A DNA stretch of 64,000 nucleotides from Paenibacillus_T sp033239625. Its GTDB lineage: Bacteria > Bacillota > Bacilli > Paenibacillales > Paenibacillaceae. The stretch covers positions 62,001-126,000 of the forward strand of contig NZ_BTCK01000005.1 of the NCBI RefSeq assembly GCF_033239625.1. The letters are read 5' to 3'. Shown one piece after another: positions 15,247 through 24,443 of this stretch. The position numbers were made by a program, and so were the translations under genes. Below the pieces are notes generated by a model that saw only the letters and a list, made by a program, of their open reading frames with translations, had not been told where the DNA came from and did no database searches. Position 1 is the first letter of the stretch, and each line of letters starts with the position of its first letter.

Positions 15247-16761
15247 TTGAGTATCAGACCTGATGAAATCAGCACATTGCTGAAACAGCAGATCGAACAA
15301 TATAAATCCGAAATTCAAGTGGTTGACGTTGGTACGGTAATTTCCGTCGGTGACGGTATCGCCCGCGTTCACGGCCTCGAGAACGCGATGCAAGGTGAGC
15401 TCCTGGAGTTCTCCAACGGCGTTATCGGCATGGCACTCAACCTCGAAGAAAGCAACGTCGGTGTCGTTATCATGGGTCCTTACAAAGGCATTCGCGAAGG
15501 CGACCAAGTTAAACGTACCGGCCGCATCATGGAAGTACCAGTAGGCGAAGCGCTTCTCGGTCGCGTTGTTAACGCACTGGGTGAGCCAGTTGACGGCAAC
15601 GGCCCAGTCAACACGACAGCTACGCGTCCAGTCGAATCCCCAGCTCCGGGCGTAATGGCTCGTAAGTCGGTATTCGAGCCTATGCAGACGGGTATCAAAG
15701 CAATCGATGCGATGATTCCAATCGGCCGCGGCCAACGGGAATTGATCATCGGCGACCGTCAAACGGGTAAAACGCAAATCGCGATCGACACGATCGTGAA
15801 CCAAAAAGGCAACGGCGTTATTTGTATCTACGTTGCAATCGGTCAGAAGCAATCGACGGTTCGTACCGTTGTTGAATCGCTCCGTAAGCAAGGCGCGCTG
15901 GATTACACGATCGTCGTAACGGCGAGCGCATCCGAGCCGTCCCCAATGCTGTACATCGCGCCTTACACGGGCTGCGCAATGGGCGAGTACTTCATGTACC
16001 AAGGCAAGCACGTTCTTATCGTATACGATGACCTGTCGAAGCAAGCAGCTGCATACCGCGAGCTCTCGCTCTTGCTCCGCCGCCCGCCGGGCCGCGAAGC
16101 ATACCCAGGTGACGTATTCTACCTGCACTCCCGTCTCCTCGAGCGCGCAGCTAAGCTGAACGACGAGCTTGGCGGCGGTTCCCTGACGGCACTGCCGTTC
16201 ATCGAAACGCAAGCAGGCGATATCTCTGCATATATCCCAACGAACGTAATCTCGATTACGGACGGTCAAATCTTCCTCGAGTCCGACCTGTTCTACTCCG
16301 GTCAGCGTCCAGCGGTTAACGTTGGTAACTCTGTATCCCGTGTAGGTAGCGCGGCTCAAATCAAAGCAATCAAAAAGGTTGCAGGTACGCTGAAAACCGA
16401 CCTCGCGCAATACCGCGAACTCGCAGCATTCGCAGCGTTCGGTTCCGACCTCGACCGTGTTACGCAGTCCCGTCTGGACCGTGGTGAGCGCACGCTCGAA
16501 ATTCTGAAGCAAGGCATCAACGCTCCTATGCCGGTAGAACGCCAAGTTGTTGCACTCTACTGTGTCACGAAGGGCCATGTGGATGAAATCCCAGTTCAAG
16601 ACGTGCGTCGTTTCGAAGGCGATTTCCTTGCATACGTGGATGCAAACAAACCAGAAATTTTCGCTTCCATCCGCGATACGAAAGATTTGACTTCCGACAA
16701 CGAGAAAGTGCTTGTTGAAGCGATCAACGCGTTCAAGAAGAGCTTTGCACCGTCGGTATAA
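15247..16761 (+). CDS. atpA: ATP synthase F1 subunit alpha
   Basis: Non-catalytic nucleotide-binding subunit. Walker A GDRQTGKTQ and the alpha signature around PAVNVGNSVSRVGSAAQ are intact. The chosen start is TTG at 15247, six bases after AGGGGTG, which gives MSIRPDEISTLLKQQI, the usual family N-terminus; GTG at 15238 overlaps the ribosome site itself and would add three residues. 504 residues is standard. Confidence 0.96.
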   Translation: MSIRPDEISTLLKQQIEQYKSEIQVVDVGTVISVGDGIARVHGLENAMQGELLEFSNGVIGMALNLEESNVGVVIMGPYKGIREGDQVKRTGRIMEVPVGEALLGRVVNALGEPVDGNGPVNTTATRPVESPAPGVMARKSVFEPMQTGIKAIDAMIPIGRGQRELIIGDRQTGKTQIAIDTIVNQKGNGVICIYVAIGQKQSTVRTVVESLRKQGALDYTIVVTASASEPSPMLYIAPYTGCAMGEYFMYQGKHVLIVYDDLSKQAAAYRELSLLLRRPPGREAYPGDVFYLHSRLLERAAKLNDELGGGSLTALPFIETQAGDISAYIPTNVISITDGQIFLESDLFYSGQRPAVNVGNSVSRVGSAAQIKAIKKVAGTLKTDLAQYRELAAFAAFGSDLDRVTQSRLDRGERTLEILKQGINAPMPVERQVVALYCVTKGHVDEIPVQDVRRFEGDFLAYVDANKPEIFASIRDTKDLTSDNEKVLVEAINAFKKSFAPSV

Positions 16762-16849
16762 ACCATTTCTTCACATAAATGCGGAATAGAACTGGGTAAT
16801 GGGGGAGCCTCGGCTCCTCCCTAAGCCAGTAATAAGGTGGTGACAACGA

Positions 16850-17725
16850 ATGGCTAAAGGTATGCGCGAAATTAAGCGCTCGATCAAGAGTACGCAGAAT
16901 ACGAAGCAGATTACGAAGGCGATGGAGATGGTTGCGTCCGCTAAGCTCAGAAGAGCTCAAGACGCGGCAGTAGCATCCCGTCCATACACCGACAAAATCC
17001 GTGACGTAGTGGCAAGCATTGCGTCGGGCGGCGGTACGATCAAGCATCCGATGCTGCAGTCCCGCGAGATCAAACGTACGGCTTACTTGGTCGTTACTTC
17101 TGACCGCGGTCTGGCTGGTGGCTACAACTCTAACGTACTTCGTAAAGTTTGGACGGAGATTCAGGAGAAGCACAAGTCTGCTGCAGAATACGAAGTGTTC
17201 GTTATCGGACGCAAAGGACGCGACTACTTCAAACGCCGCGGCGTAACGCTGACGGAGGAAGTTGTAGGACTGTCCGATTCACCGACGTTTGCTGACATCA
17301 AGGCATTGGCTGCATCCGCAGTTAAAGGCTTCGAAGAAGGCAAATTCGATCAACTGAACTTGGTGTATAACCAATTCGTTAACGCAATCTCGCAAATTCC
17401 GGTAATCAAGCAGCTTCTGCCGCTTGATGCATCGAAATTGGCTGGCGGCTCTGACGCAGCTAAAGCGAGCTATGAATATGAGCCTTCACCTGAGAAGGTG
17501 CTCGACGTTCTTCTTCCGAAATACGCTGAGACGGTAATCTACAGCGCAGTTCTGGAAGGCAAGGCGTCCGAGTTCGGCGCACGTATGACCGCAATGGGCA
17601 ACGCAACGAAGAACGCGACGAAGATGATTGCAAGCTTGACGTTGACGTACAACCGTGCACGTCAGGCAGCGATCACGCAAGAAATCGCGGAAATCGTCGG
17701 CGGAGCGAATGCGCAGCAGCAATAA
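16850..17725 (+). CDS. atpG: ATP synthase F1 subunit gamma
   Basis: Central rotor shaft, 291 residues. Family features are the N-terminal helix MREIKRSIKSTQNTKQITKAMEMVA, LAGGYNSN, and the C-terminal ATKMIASLTLTYNRARQAAITQEIAEIVGGA helix. AAGGTGG precedes the ATG. The gap to atpA holds a GGAGCC/GGCTCC mini-hairpin. Confidence 0.97.
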   Translation: MAKGMREIKRSIKSTQNTKQITKAMEMVASAKLRRAQDAAVASRPYTDKIRDVVASIASGGGTIKHPMLQSREIKRTAYLVVTSDRGLAGGYNSNVLRKVWTEIQEKHKSAAEYEVFVIGRKGRDYFKRRGVTLTEEVVGLSDSPTFADIKALAASAVKGFEEGKFDQLNLVYNQFVNAISQIPVIKQLLPLDASKLAGGSDAAKASYEYEPSPEKVLDVLLPKYAETVIYSAVLEGKASEFGARMTAMGNATKNATKMIASLTLTYNRARQAAITQEIAEIVGGANAQQQ

Positions 17726-17742
17726 TGTTTCGTTCAATGCGA

Positions 17743-17785
17743 CCTCTGACAGGCCGCACTGCTTGACCGTGGTGCGGTAAAGAGG
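17743..17785 (+). other. Stem-loop between atpG and atpD
   Basis: CCTCT and CCGCAC (17743-17747, 17754-17759) pair with GTGCGG and AGAGG (17772-17777, 17781-17785). There is no T-run, so it is a possible processing or stability element. Confidence 0.45.
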
Positions 17786-17817
17786 CCTGCGAATGACAAC
17801 CATAAGGAGGTACAGGA

Positions 17818-19224
17818 ATGAGCAAGGGACGCGTAGTTCAGGTAATGGGTCCGGTTGTTGACATTGCATTCGACAATGGCCAACTGCCTGATATCCTGAA
17901 TGCAATCAAGATTGAGAAGAAAGCTCAAAACCCAGGCGAAGTCGATATCAACCTGACGGTTGAAGTCGCTACTCACCTTGGTGACAATATGGTTCGTGCC
18001 GTAGCAATGTCGTCCACGGACGGTCTGGTTCGCGGTACGGAAGCTGTCGATACGGGTGCTGCTATTACGGTACCAGTAGGTCCTGCAACGCTGGGCCGCG
18101 TATTCAACGTACTTGGTGATCCAATCGATAACAGCGGTGCAGTAGACCGTTCGATTGCAAGCCCAATTCACCGCGAAGCGCCAACGTTTGAAGAACTTTC
18201 GACGCAGCAAGAGATGCTCGTTACGGGTATTAAAGTTATCGACCTCATGGCTCCATACGCGAAGGGCGGCAAAATCGGTCTCTTCGGCGGTGCAGGCGTA
18301 GGTAAAACGGTAACGCTGCAAGAACTGATCCACAACATCGCACAAGAGCTCGGCGGTATCTCCGTATTCGCCGGCGTCGGCGAACGTACTCGTGAAGGTA
18401 ATGACCTTTACCACGAGATGAGCGATTCCGGCGTTATCAACAAAACAGCGATGGTATTCGGTCAGATGAACGAGCCTCCAGGTGCACGTCTTCGCGTAGC
18501 CCTGACGGGTCTGACGATGGCTGAATATTTCCGTGACCAAGAAGGCCGTGACGTACTTCTTCTGATCGATAACATCTTCCGTTTCACGCAAGCAGGTTCC
18601 GAAGTATCCGCATTGCTCGGCCGTATGCCGTCGGCAGTAGGTTACCAACCAACGCTCGCTACGGAGATGGGTCAGCTGCAAGAGCGTATCACGTCGACGA
18701 AGAAAGGTTCCGTTACTTCCATCCAAGCAATCTACGTTCCTGCCGATGACTATACGGACCCGGCTCCAGCAACGGCGTTTGCTCACTTGGACGCAACGAC
18801 TAACCTTGAGCGCAGCATCGCGGCAATGGGTATCTTCCCGGCCGTTGACCCGCTTGCATCGTCGTCCCGTATCCTGACGCCAGAAATTCTTGGCGAAGAG
18901 CACTACCAAGTAGCGCAAGGCGTTAAGAAAATTCTGCAGCGTTACAAAGAGCTTCTTGATATCATCGCAATCCTCGGTATGGATGAGCTGTCTGAAGAAG
19001 ACAAGCTGATCGTACTCCGTGCGCGTCGTATCCAGAACTTCCTGTCCCAACCGCTGCACGTTGCAGAGCCGTTCAACGGTATCCCAGGTGTATATGTGCC
19101 AATCAAGGATACGGTTCGCAGCTTCAAAGAAATTCTCGAAGGCAAGCATGACAGCCTTCCAGAATCCGCGTTCCATAACGTTGGTACGATCGAAGACGCA
19201 GTGGCGAAAGCTAAAACGCTGTAA
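17818..19224 (+). CDS. atpD: ATP synthase F1 subunit beta
   Basis: Catalytic subunit, 468 residues. Walker A GGAGVGKTVTLQEL, the catalytic GVGERTREGNDLYHEM, Walker B VLLLIDNIFRF, and the DELSEEDK (DELSDED-type) motif are all present. AAGGAGG lies upstream of the ATG. The sequence is highly conserved and unremarkable. Confidence 0.98.
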   Translation: MSKGRVVQVMGPVVDIAFDNGQLPDILNAIKIEKKAQNPGEVDINLTVEVATHLGDNMVRAVAMSSTDGLVRGTEAVDTGAAITVPVGPATLGRVFNVLGDPIDNSGAVDRSIASPIHREAPTFEELSTQQEMLVTGIKVIDLMAPYAKGGKIGLFGGAGVGKTVTLQELIHNIAQELGGISVFAGVGERTREGNDLYHEMSDSGVINKTAMVFGQMNEPPGARLRVALTGLTMAEYFRDQEGRDVLLLIDNIFRFTQAGSEVSALLGRMPSAVGYQPTLATEMGQLQERITSTKKGSVTSIQAIYVPADDYTDPAPATAFAHLDATTNLERSIAAMGIFPAVDPLASSSRILTPEILGEEHYQVAQGVKKILQRYKELLDIIAILGMDELSEEDKLIVLRARRIQNFLSQPLHVAEPFNGIPGVYVPIKDTVRSFKEILEGKHDSLPESAFHNVGTIEDAVAKAKTL

Positions 19225-19247
19225 GGCGTTAGGCGGGAGGAAGCCAA

Positions 19248-19646
19248 ATGAGTACCCTTTTACTAGAAATCGTTACGCCTGAGCGTAAAGTTTACGCGCA
19301 GGAAGTCAACATGGTGAGCGTAAAGGGCGCAGACGGTGAGCTCGGCATTCTGCCGAATCACATTCCGCTCGTTACTCCGCTTCGCATCGCACCAGTCATC
19401 GTGAAGAAAGACGGCGCAACGGAAACTTTCGCTGTATCCGGCGGTTTCATCGAAATCCGCAAGGATAAAGTCGTCATTCTGGCAGAGAGCGCTGAGCTCG
19501 CTGCCGAGATCGATGTTGCTCGTGCTGAGGCTGCGAAGAAACGTGCTGAAGAGCGTATGAACGCGAAGGCCGATAACGTTGACTTCAAGCGTGCAGAACT
19601 TTCTCTGCAGCGTGCGATCAACCGTATCAATGTAAACGGCAAATAA
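19248..19646 (+). CDS. atpC: ATP synthase F1 subunit epsilon
   Basis: Regulatory rotor subunit, 132 residues: N-terminal beta-sandwich (VTPERKVYAQEVNMVSVKGADGELGILPNH) and C-terminal two-helix domain rich in Ala/Arg/Glu. GGGAGG precedes the ATG. It is the last gene of the operon. Confidence 0.97.
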   Translation: MSTLLLEIVTPERKVYAQEVNMVSVKGADGELGILPNHIPLVTPLRIAPVIVKKDGATETFAVSGGFIEIRKDKVVILAESAELAAEIDVARAEAAKKRAEERMNAKADNVDFKRAELSLQRAINRINVNGK

Positions 19647-19665
19647 TCATTTGCCTCTTGTATAG

Positions 19666-19700
19666 AAACACCGCCGAGCTTAAGCTCGGCGGTGTTTTTG
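19666..19700 (+). terminator. Terminator of the atp operon
   Basis: A perfect 16-bp palindromic stem (19666-19681 with 19682-19697, core ACACCGCCGAGC) ending in TTTTT. Confidence 0.93.
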
Positions 19701-19745
19701 TGTTATCATAGAGTAGTTAAAGAATGCAGATCGGAGCGAACAGCT

Positions 19746-20543
19746 ATGATTGATATACATAATCATATTCTCCCTGGTATTGACGATGGCCCAAGGAACT
19801 GGGAAGAAGCACTGGAACTTGCACGGAACGCAGTGGCGAATGGAATTACGACCGTCATTGCTACGCCGCATCATGCTCATGAGCAGTATCATAACCCGGC
19901 TGAAGGCATTCTATCACTGGTGGAACAAATGAATGAACGATTGATATTAGCGGCTATTCCACTGCAGGTTCATTCGGGTCAAGAGATTCGAATTCATCAA
20001 GAGCTGCTAGACAGCTGGGAGCAGGGAAAGCGCGGAGGACTTTTGACGCTAAGCGGTACGAAATATATGTTAATAGAGCTTCCGTCTGGACGAGTGCCAG
20101 AGGGAACAGAGGAACTGGTCTATGAACTTACGCTTAAGGGCATTACGCCCATTATTGCCCATCCAGAACGTAACCGTGAGCTTGCAGCGGATATCGGCCT
20201 GTTGAAGCGGCTTATTGATTGCGGTGCATTTGCACAAGTAACTGCTCATTCGCTGATCGGTATATTTGGCCGAGGGGTAGAGAAGACAGCTTGGACGATG
20301 TGCAGACAAGGGCTCATTCATTTCGTAGCATCCGATGCGCACCATGTAACGAAGAGATATTTCTGTCTGCGAGAAGCTTATCAAGCCATTCAAGAGAAGA
20401 TGGGTGCACAGACGGTTAATTATTATAAAAGAAATGCACAATTGCTGCTTGATAATGCGCCCATTCAGACAGCCCCAGTCTCCTCTGCCGCACCGGATGG
20501 AGCATGGGGCAGGGTTAAGCAATTGTTCGGACGAGGCAGGTAA
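19746..20543 (+). CDS. ywqE: CpsB/YwqE-type tyrosine-protein phosphatase
   Basis: PHP-fold, metal-dependent phosphatase acting on tyrosine kinases that control exopolysaccharide export. Metal ligands are seen in IDIHNHILPGIDDGP (His5, His7), ATPHH, the GQEIR strand, IIAHPERN and VASDAHH. The ATG at 19746 follows CGGAGCG; an upstream in-frame ATG at 19692 lies inside the atp terminator. No kinase/modulator partner (YwqCD) is adjacent. 265 residues fits the family. Confidence 0.88.
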   Translation: MIDIHNHILPGIDDGPRNWEEALELARNAVANGITTVIATPHHAHEQYHNPAEGILSLVEQMNERLILAAIPLQVHSGQEIRIHQELLDSWEQGKRGGLLTLSGTKYMLIELPSGRVPEGTEELVYELTLKGITPIIAHPERNRELAADIGLLKRLIDCGAFAQVTAHSLIGIFGRGVEKTAWTMCRQGLIHFVASDAHHVTKRYFCLREAYQAIQEKMGAQTVNYYKRNAQLLLDNAPIQTAPVSSAAPDGAWGRVKQLFGRGR

Positions 20544-20567
20544 TAGGTAGCAGATAGGACGGGGTTA

Positions 20568-20604
20568 AGACTGCAGACGCGATTAGCGGCTGCGGTCTTT
20601 TTTT
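20568..20604. terminator. Terminator shared by convergent genes
   Basis: AGACTGCAG (20568-20576) pairs with CTGCGGTCT (20590-20598, one G-U) followed by T7. The last bases are the stop codon of the minus-strand germination permease, so the element serves the plus-strand gene and possibly both. Confidence 0.85.
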
Positions 20605-21694
20605 AGTTCGTTGATTGAGCTGCAAAGCCTCTAAGCTTCGCAACAGTAAGCAGGATAAGCGGATAGACAAAGTTAAAGAGATTGTAGCTGACCGCGACCA
20701 ATGGCGCAGAGCTGGCAAAAACAATGGTATTCGGCGTAGACCAATAAGTAAAGATGATGGCCAGAACACCAATAGGAAGGATCAGAGAGGTGTGATCCTT
20801 CAGGCCGAATAAGTGTGCGAAGCCGACGACCACGCAGTAATAGGTCATGCATGCGCGAAGAAACACGTCGAGTACCCAGAATAGCATGACAAGCGAATCC
20901 AGATGGGCAAGAAACTCGAAGGCTTGCGTATAACGGCTGATGACCATGAAGGGATAGGTGAACGCATCAAGCGCACTGCCCATAATGCCGATTGTATAGA
21001 TGAAAGTAAACAGCAAGCAGAGGGCGGCAGCTGTCGAAGAAATCCATCCCCAACGCTGCATGTCAGCATTCGATTTAACATGCGGGAGGAAAAACGTTAA
21101 GTAGACATACATGGAGAACCATAGGTTGAGCGCTACGGCACCTCGACCGACTGGGACGAATCCATGCTCCATTAATGGCAAGAGATTCTCTAGATCTATC
21201 GAATAGGTGAGCGGCAGAATGATGGTCAGAATGATGAATATGATAATGGGCGTGAGAAGTCCGGCAATTCGGGCGATGATCTCGACGCCGCTACGAATGG
21301 CAAGTCCCGCAATAAGGATTAGGCTTATTACAAATACGATGCTTGGCGTTCGGGTGAAATAGCTCATCGACACAAAATCAATGAATTGTCTCGATTGATT
21401 GCCGTTGAGCACTAACGCATTGAAGAGGAATAGGAATCCGAGCGCTTTGCCCACCGGGGCACCAAGAATCGTGACGCTGTATTGAATAAGATTGCGTCCG
21501 GGAAACAGTCGGTGCAGCGCGACTACAGTAGAGATGAGAATATAGCTGAAAAAGGGCACGATGACGGCCGACAGCCACATATCTCTTCCGGCTTGTACGA
21601 AAGTGGCGTTTGGGGCGGACAGCATGGAGGTTGACAGCACGCCCATGAACAGCAGGGCGGCAATCTGAATAGGCGAGACGATTGTTTTGGGCAT
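20603..21694 (-). CDS. Spore germination B-type permease (third copy)
   Basis: GerAB/GerKB family (spore permease, APC superfamily), about ten membrane helices, 363 residues. The B subunit of a germinant receptor in the spore inner membrane contributes to nutrient recognition. Family marks: the N-terminal ISPIQIAALLFMGVLSTSMLSAP helix with MWLSAVIVPF, and QFIDFVSMSYFTRTPSIV. It is the last of three B genes in this operon, 12 bases after the second. The ATG follows AAGGAGG. Confidence 0.9.
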   Translation of the reverse strand: MPKTIVSPIQIAALLFMGVLSTSMLSAPNATFVQAGRDMWLSAVIVPFFSYILISTVVALHRLFPGRNLIQYSVTILGAPVGKALGFLFLFNALVLNGNQSRQFIDFVSMSYFTRTPSIVFVISLILIAGLAIRSGVEIIARIAGLLTPIIIFIILTIILPLTYSIDLENLLPLMEHGFVPVGRGAVALNLWFSMYVYLTFFLPHVKSNADMQRWGWISSTAAALCLLFTFIYTIGIMGSALDAFTYPFMVISRYTQAFEFLAHLDSLVMLFWVLDVFLRACMTYYCVVVGFAHLFGLKDHTSLILPIGVLAIIFTYWSTPNTIVFASSAPLVAVSYNLFNFVYPLILLTVAKLRGFAAQSTN

Positions 21695-21706
21695 ATGGCA
21701 ACCTCC

Positions 21707-22801
21707 TTATGAATGGCTCTCGCGCTTATTGCCTCTCAAGACTGCGACTATAAACAACACAATCGGGAGGCAGAGGTGGGCATAAATGTAGTAGAAAAGA
21801 ATAACGTGACCTATGCTTTCGTTATAGGTTGTAGCATCGGGAATGGACCAGAAGGCGAGCAATACAATCGCTAATCCGACGGGTAACGTGAGCGGCTTGT
21901 ACGATCGCAGCTTGAACCATTGTGCTATGCCGCTGGTTGCGGCGTAATACATGACGATCGTTCGAATGAAAACATCGATCACCCATACGAGCATAATAAG
22001 GGAATCGAGATGCGTCATGAAGGTTCCGATCGATACGAACCGACTAAGCAGCAGAAACGGGTAGTCGAAGAAGCTGGTAGCTGAACCTAATGCCATCAAT
22101 ACATAGAAGAACGTTAAGATGAACGTGACGACCGACCAGCCGACTGCCCAGTATAGTCGGCCTTTGTTATTATCCTTATTCGATACGTATGGCAAGAACA
22201 TCGATATATAGGTATATATAGGGAACCATAGCTGCAATGAAATGGCTCCTCGAATAACGGGTGCTATTCCTTTATCCATGAAAGGGAGTATTTGATCCGG
22301 TTCCATCTCTCGGACAAGAGGGAGGATGAGCACCACGACGATGACAACGATAAGAGGCGTGAAAGTAAGCGCTAATCGTCCAATCACCTCAATGCCGAGT
22401 CGGACGGCGATTGAACTGACCAACACCATCGTGGTCGCAAACACAACGATAGGAGTATTCGCCATGAAGGCCATACTCATAAGCTCGGCAAACTGTCGAA
22501 GCTGATTGGCATTCATCATTAGGCATACGATCAAGAACGTGAGACTTATAAACTTGCCGATGACAGGTCCCAGAATAAGCTCACAATATTGGACAAAAGT
22601 GAGGCCTGGATACCGACGATGAAGCGAAAGCGCGATATAGATGGTCGCAAATCCGGTAATGCAGCCGACCACAGGCGTCATCCACATGTCGGTGCGCGCC
22701 ACGTCGTATGCAAGCGAAGGAGATGACAACGTAGCCGTTGCCAGCAGCGACAGATACAGCATGCAGGCAAGCTGAGCTGAAGATATTTTACCGGCTTCCA
22801 T
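21707..22801 (-). CDS. Spore germination B-type permease (second copy)
   Basis: GerAB family permease, 364 residues from the ATG at 22801 (preceded by AAGGAGAATT on the minus strand); an upstream in-frame extension to 23005 would run through the D-type gene and is rejected. It has about ten helices; shared motifs with its neighbours are KISSAQLACMLYLS, DMWMTPVVG, LRQFAELMSMAFMANTPIVV and MTHLDSLIMLVWVIDVFIR. Sequence divergence from the other two B genes suggests old duplication rather than a recent one. Confidence 0.9.
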   Translation of the reverse strand: MEAGKISSAQLACMLYLSLLATATLSSPSLAYDVARTDMWMTPVVGCITGFATIYIALSLHRRYPGLTFVQYCELILGPVIGKFISLTFLIVCLMMNANQLRQFAELMSMAFMANTPIVVFATTMVLVSSIAVRLGIEVIGRLALTFTPLIVVIVVVLILPLVREMEPDQILPFMDKGIAPVIRGAISLQLWFPIYTYISMFLPYVSNKDNNKGRLYWAVGWSVVTFILTFFYVLMALGSATSFFDYPFLLLSRFVSIGTFMTHLDSLIMLVWVIDVFIRTIVMYYAATSGIAQWFKLRSYKPLTLPVGLAIVLLAFWSIPDATTYNESIGHVILFYYIYAHLCLPIVLFIVAVLRGNKRESHS

Positions 22802-22839
22802 ATCGCAATTCTCCTTAGTCGTCGAGTGGTCCTTAGTCG

Positions 22840-23070
22840 TTACGATTTGAATAATAACTTCGCCAATGGCGCAAACAGCGGCCGCATCCATTGAACCGGG
22901 CCAGGAAGACTGGGGTTGATCACCAGCAGAATGGCCAGCGTGAACCCTGGTATATAGAGGATGAAATAGGCTGTTTTCGTCCGAACATCCTTGAGTCCCC
23001 GCCAATCAAACAGCAGCATGAGAGCGGCAACTACTACAATAACGACGATGTGGGTCTTCGAGAGATTCAT
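22840..23070 (-). CDS. Small two-helix membrane protein, germinant-receptor D-type (downstream copy)
   Basis: 76 residues with two hydrophobic segments (about 6-23 and 32-52). It shares a pattern with the protein at 24216-24443: W..L in the loop, then Y....F.L.....I.P..PGP.Q..R.LF.PL. Size, topology and position match the D subunits described for Bacillus gerA-family operons (for example gerKD), which modulate receptor function. The ATG overlaps the stop of the preceding permease (ATGA), so translation is coupled. The D assignment is inference from topology and context. Confidence 0.75.
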   Translation of the reverse strand: MNLSKTHIVVIVVVAALMLLFDWRGLKDVRTKTAYFILYIPGFTLAILLVINPSLPGPVQWMRPLFAPLAKLLFKS

Positions 23071-24182
23071 ACGGCATATTCACCCTTCTTTTCTTGGTCG
23101 TTCTGTTGTTTACCGAATCGCTGTTTAATCTGCGATAACAGGTAGAGAAGAGCGGGCAGCAGCAATCCGAACACCAGGTAATAGATCACGATCTCGGGAG
23201 AGAATACGAATTCCGCATTCCCTATACCCCAGTAGCTAAACAATATCATGATCATACTCACGGGCATGACAAGCGGACGGTATTGCGGCAGTCCTAAGCA
23301 CTGTGCAAGCCCGATGGAGGCACTGAATAAACCGAATGTAATGCGAACGACAATCTCGATGACCCAAACCATCATCACAAGCGATTCAAGGTGCTCGAAG
23401 AATTCAGTCAGACTAATGAACCGCGCCAGCACCATGAAGGGATAGACGTAGATAGGGGTTGCAGCGCCAATGATCGCATACACGATAATGAAGGTGACGA
23501 AGATGATTATTGTAAAAATAGTAACGGACCCGAAAGCCCACCAAAGCATATGCCGCTTATTCGATACGAATGGAAGGTAGAAATTCATAAAGGTAAACAC
23601 GGGCACCCATGACATGAGCCGAAATGCACCATTCATTGGAGGTCCGAGTCCTTCGCTCAGCACAGGCTCGAAATTATGGTAGTCAATGTCCATAATGCTT
23701 GGCATATAGACCATGAGAATAAGCGTAAGGACTACCGGAAGCATAAGCATGGCAAATCGTGCTACCGTTTCGACGCCGCCCCGTACGATTAGCGCACATA
23801 CAAGCAGCATACTGGCTGCAATCACGAATGCAGGGGTCGTTAATAAGAATGTCAGCTTCAGAAAATCGGTAAACTGACGCAATACGTTCGCCGTCGTATG
23901 AATGATGAACAACAGATACAGCAGCCCGACAGCGATGCCTAACGGCCGGCCAAGGAGCTTCTTCATATATTGAATCAGAGTCTGCTCCGGATAAGCCTGA
24001 TTCAGTTTGACTAAAAGCCATACGATTAGAAACCCGACAGAGGAGGCCAATAATGGCGAGAGCCACATATCCTGCTTGGCGACGGCAGACGCGACTGTAG
24101 GTGCTGTTAAAAGCGATGTTGCCGAAGTAGCCATGAACGATAGAATGGCAACCTGTGCTGCAGATATGCGCCCTTGTTCCAT
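23067..24182 (-). CDS. Spore germination B-type permease (first copy)
   Basis: GerAB/GerKB family, 371 residues, about ten helices. Motifs: RISAAQVAILSFMATSATSLLTAP, QDMWLSPLLAS, LRQFTDFLKLTFLLTTPAFVI and FEHLESLVMMVWVIEIVVRI. A charged C-terminal tail (KQRFGKQQNDQEKKGEYAV) is absent from the other copies. GGGAGG precedes the ATG on the minus strand. Being directly downstream of A, C and D, this copy is probably the principal B subunit. Confidence 0.92.
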   Translation of the reverse strand: MEQGRISAAQVAILSFMATSATSLLTAPTVASAVAKQDMWLSPLLASSVGFLIVWLLVKLNQAYPEQTLIQYMKKLLGRPLGIAVGLLYLLFIIHTTANVLRQFTDFLKLTFLLTTPAFVIAASMLLVCALIVRGGVETVARFAMLMLPVVLTLILMVYMPSIMDIDYHNFEPVLSEGLGPPMNGAFRLMSWVPVFTFMNFYLPFVSNKRHMLWWAFGSVTIFTIIIFVTFIIVYAIIGAATPIYVYPFMVLARFISLTEFFEHLESLVMMVWVIEIVVRITFGLFSASIGLAQCLGLPQYRPLVMPVSMIMILFSYWGIGNAEFVFSPEIVIYYLVFGLLLPALLYLLSQIKQRFGKQQNDQEKKGEYAV

Positions 24183-24215
24183 TTGGGTCCTCCCCTCTTG
24201 ACTGCGTAATGTAAG

Positions 24216-24443
24216 TTACCGCCGCATCCACGGCAAGGTGAGCGGCTTGAAGAGCATACGCACGCCTTGCAGCGGGCCAGGCGTATCAGGCCATATTGTA
24301 ATGACGAACGTCAGGATGAATACGGCGATGACGATCGTCAGATAGACGGATTTTATGGCTGTATCGTTCAGTGAAGGCCACTCGAACCAGGTGACTACGG
24401 CGATGATAATCGCGACACAGGTTAGAAACAGCACATGCATCAT
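24216..24443 (-). CDS. Small two-helix membrane protein, germinant-receptor D-type (upstream copy)
   Basis: 75 residues, two hydrophobic segments (about 3-20 and 32-51), and the WP.TPGPLQGVRMLFKPL motif shared with the copy at 22840-23070. The start overlaps the stop of the C lipoprotein gene by four bases (ATGATG/TGA). It lies between C and the first B gene, the place where some Bacillus receptors carry a D gene. Confidence 0.78.
   Translation of the reverse strand: MMHVLFLTCVAIIIAVVTWFEWPSLNDTAIKSVYLTIVIAVFILTFVITIWPDTPGPLQGVRMLFKPLTLPWMRR

Noticed and set aside
15211..16599. 462-codon minus-strand open frame over atpA
   Set aside because: Antisense shadow of a strongly conserved gene; composition rich in Arg/Cys/Val with no domain.
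17734..19176. 480-codon minus-strand open frame over atpD
   Set aside because: Shadow frame of the beta subunit gene with no plausible product.
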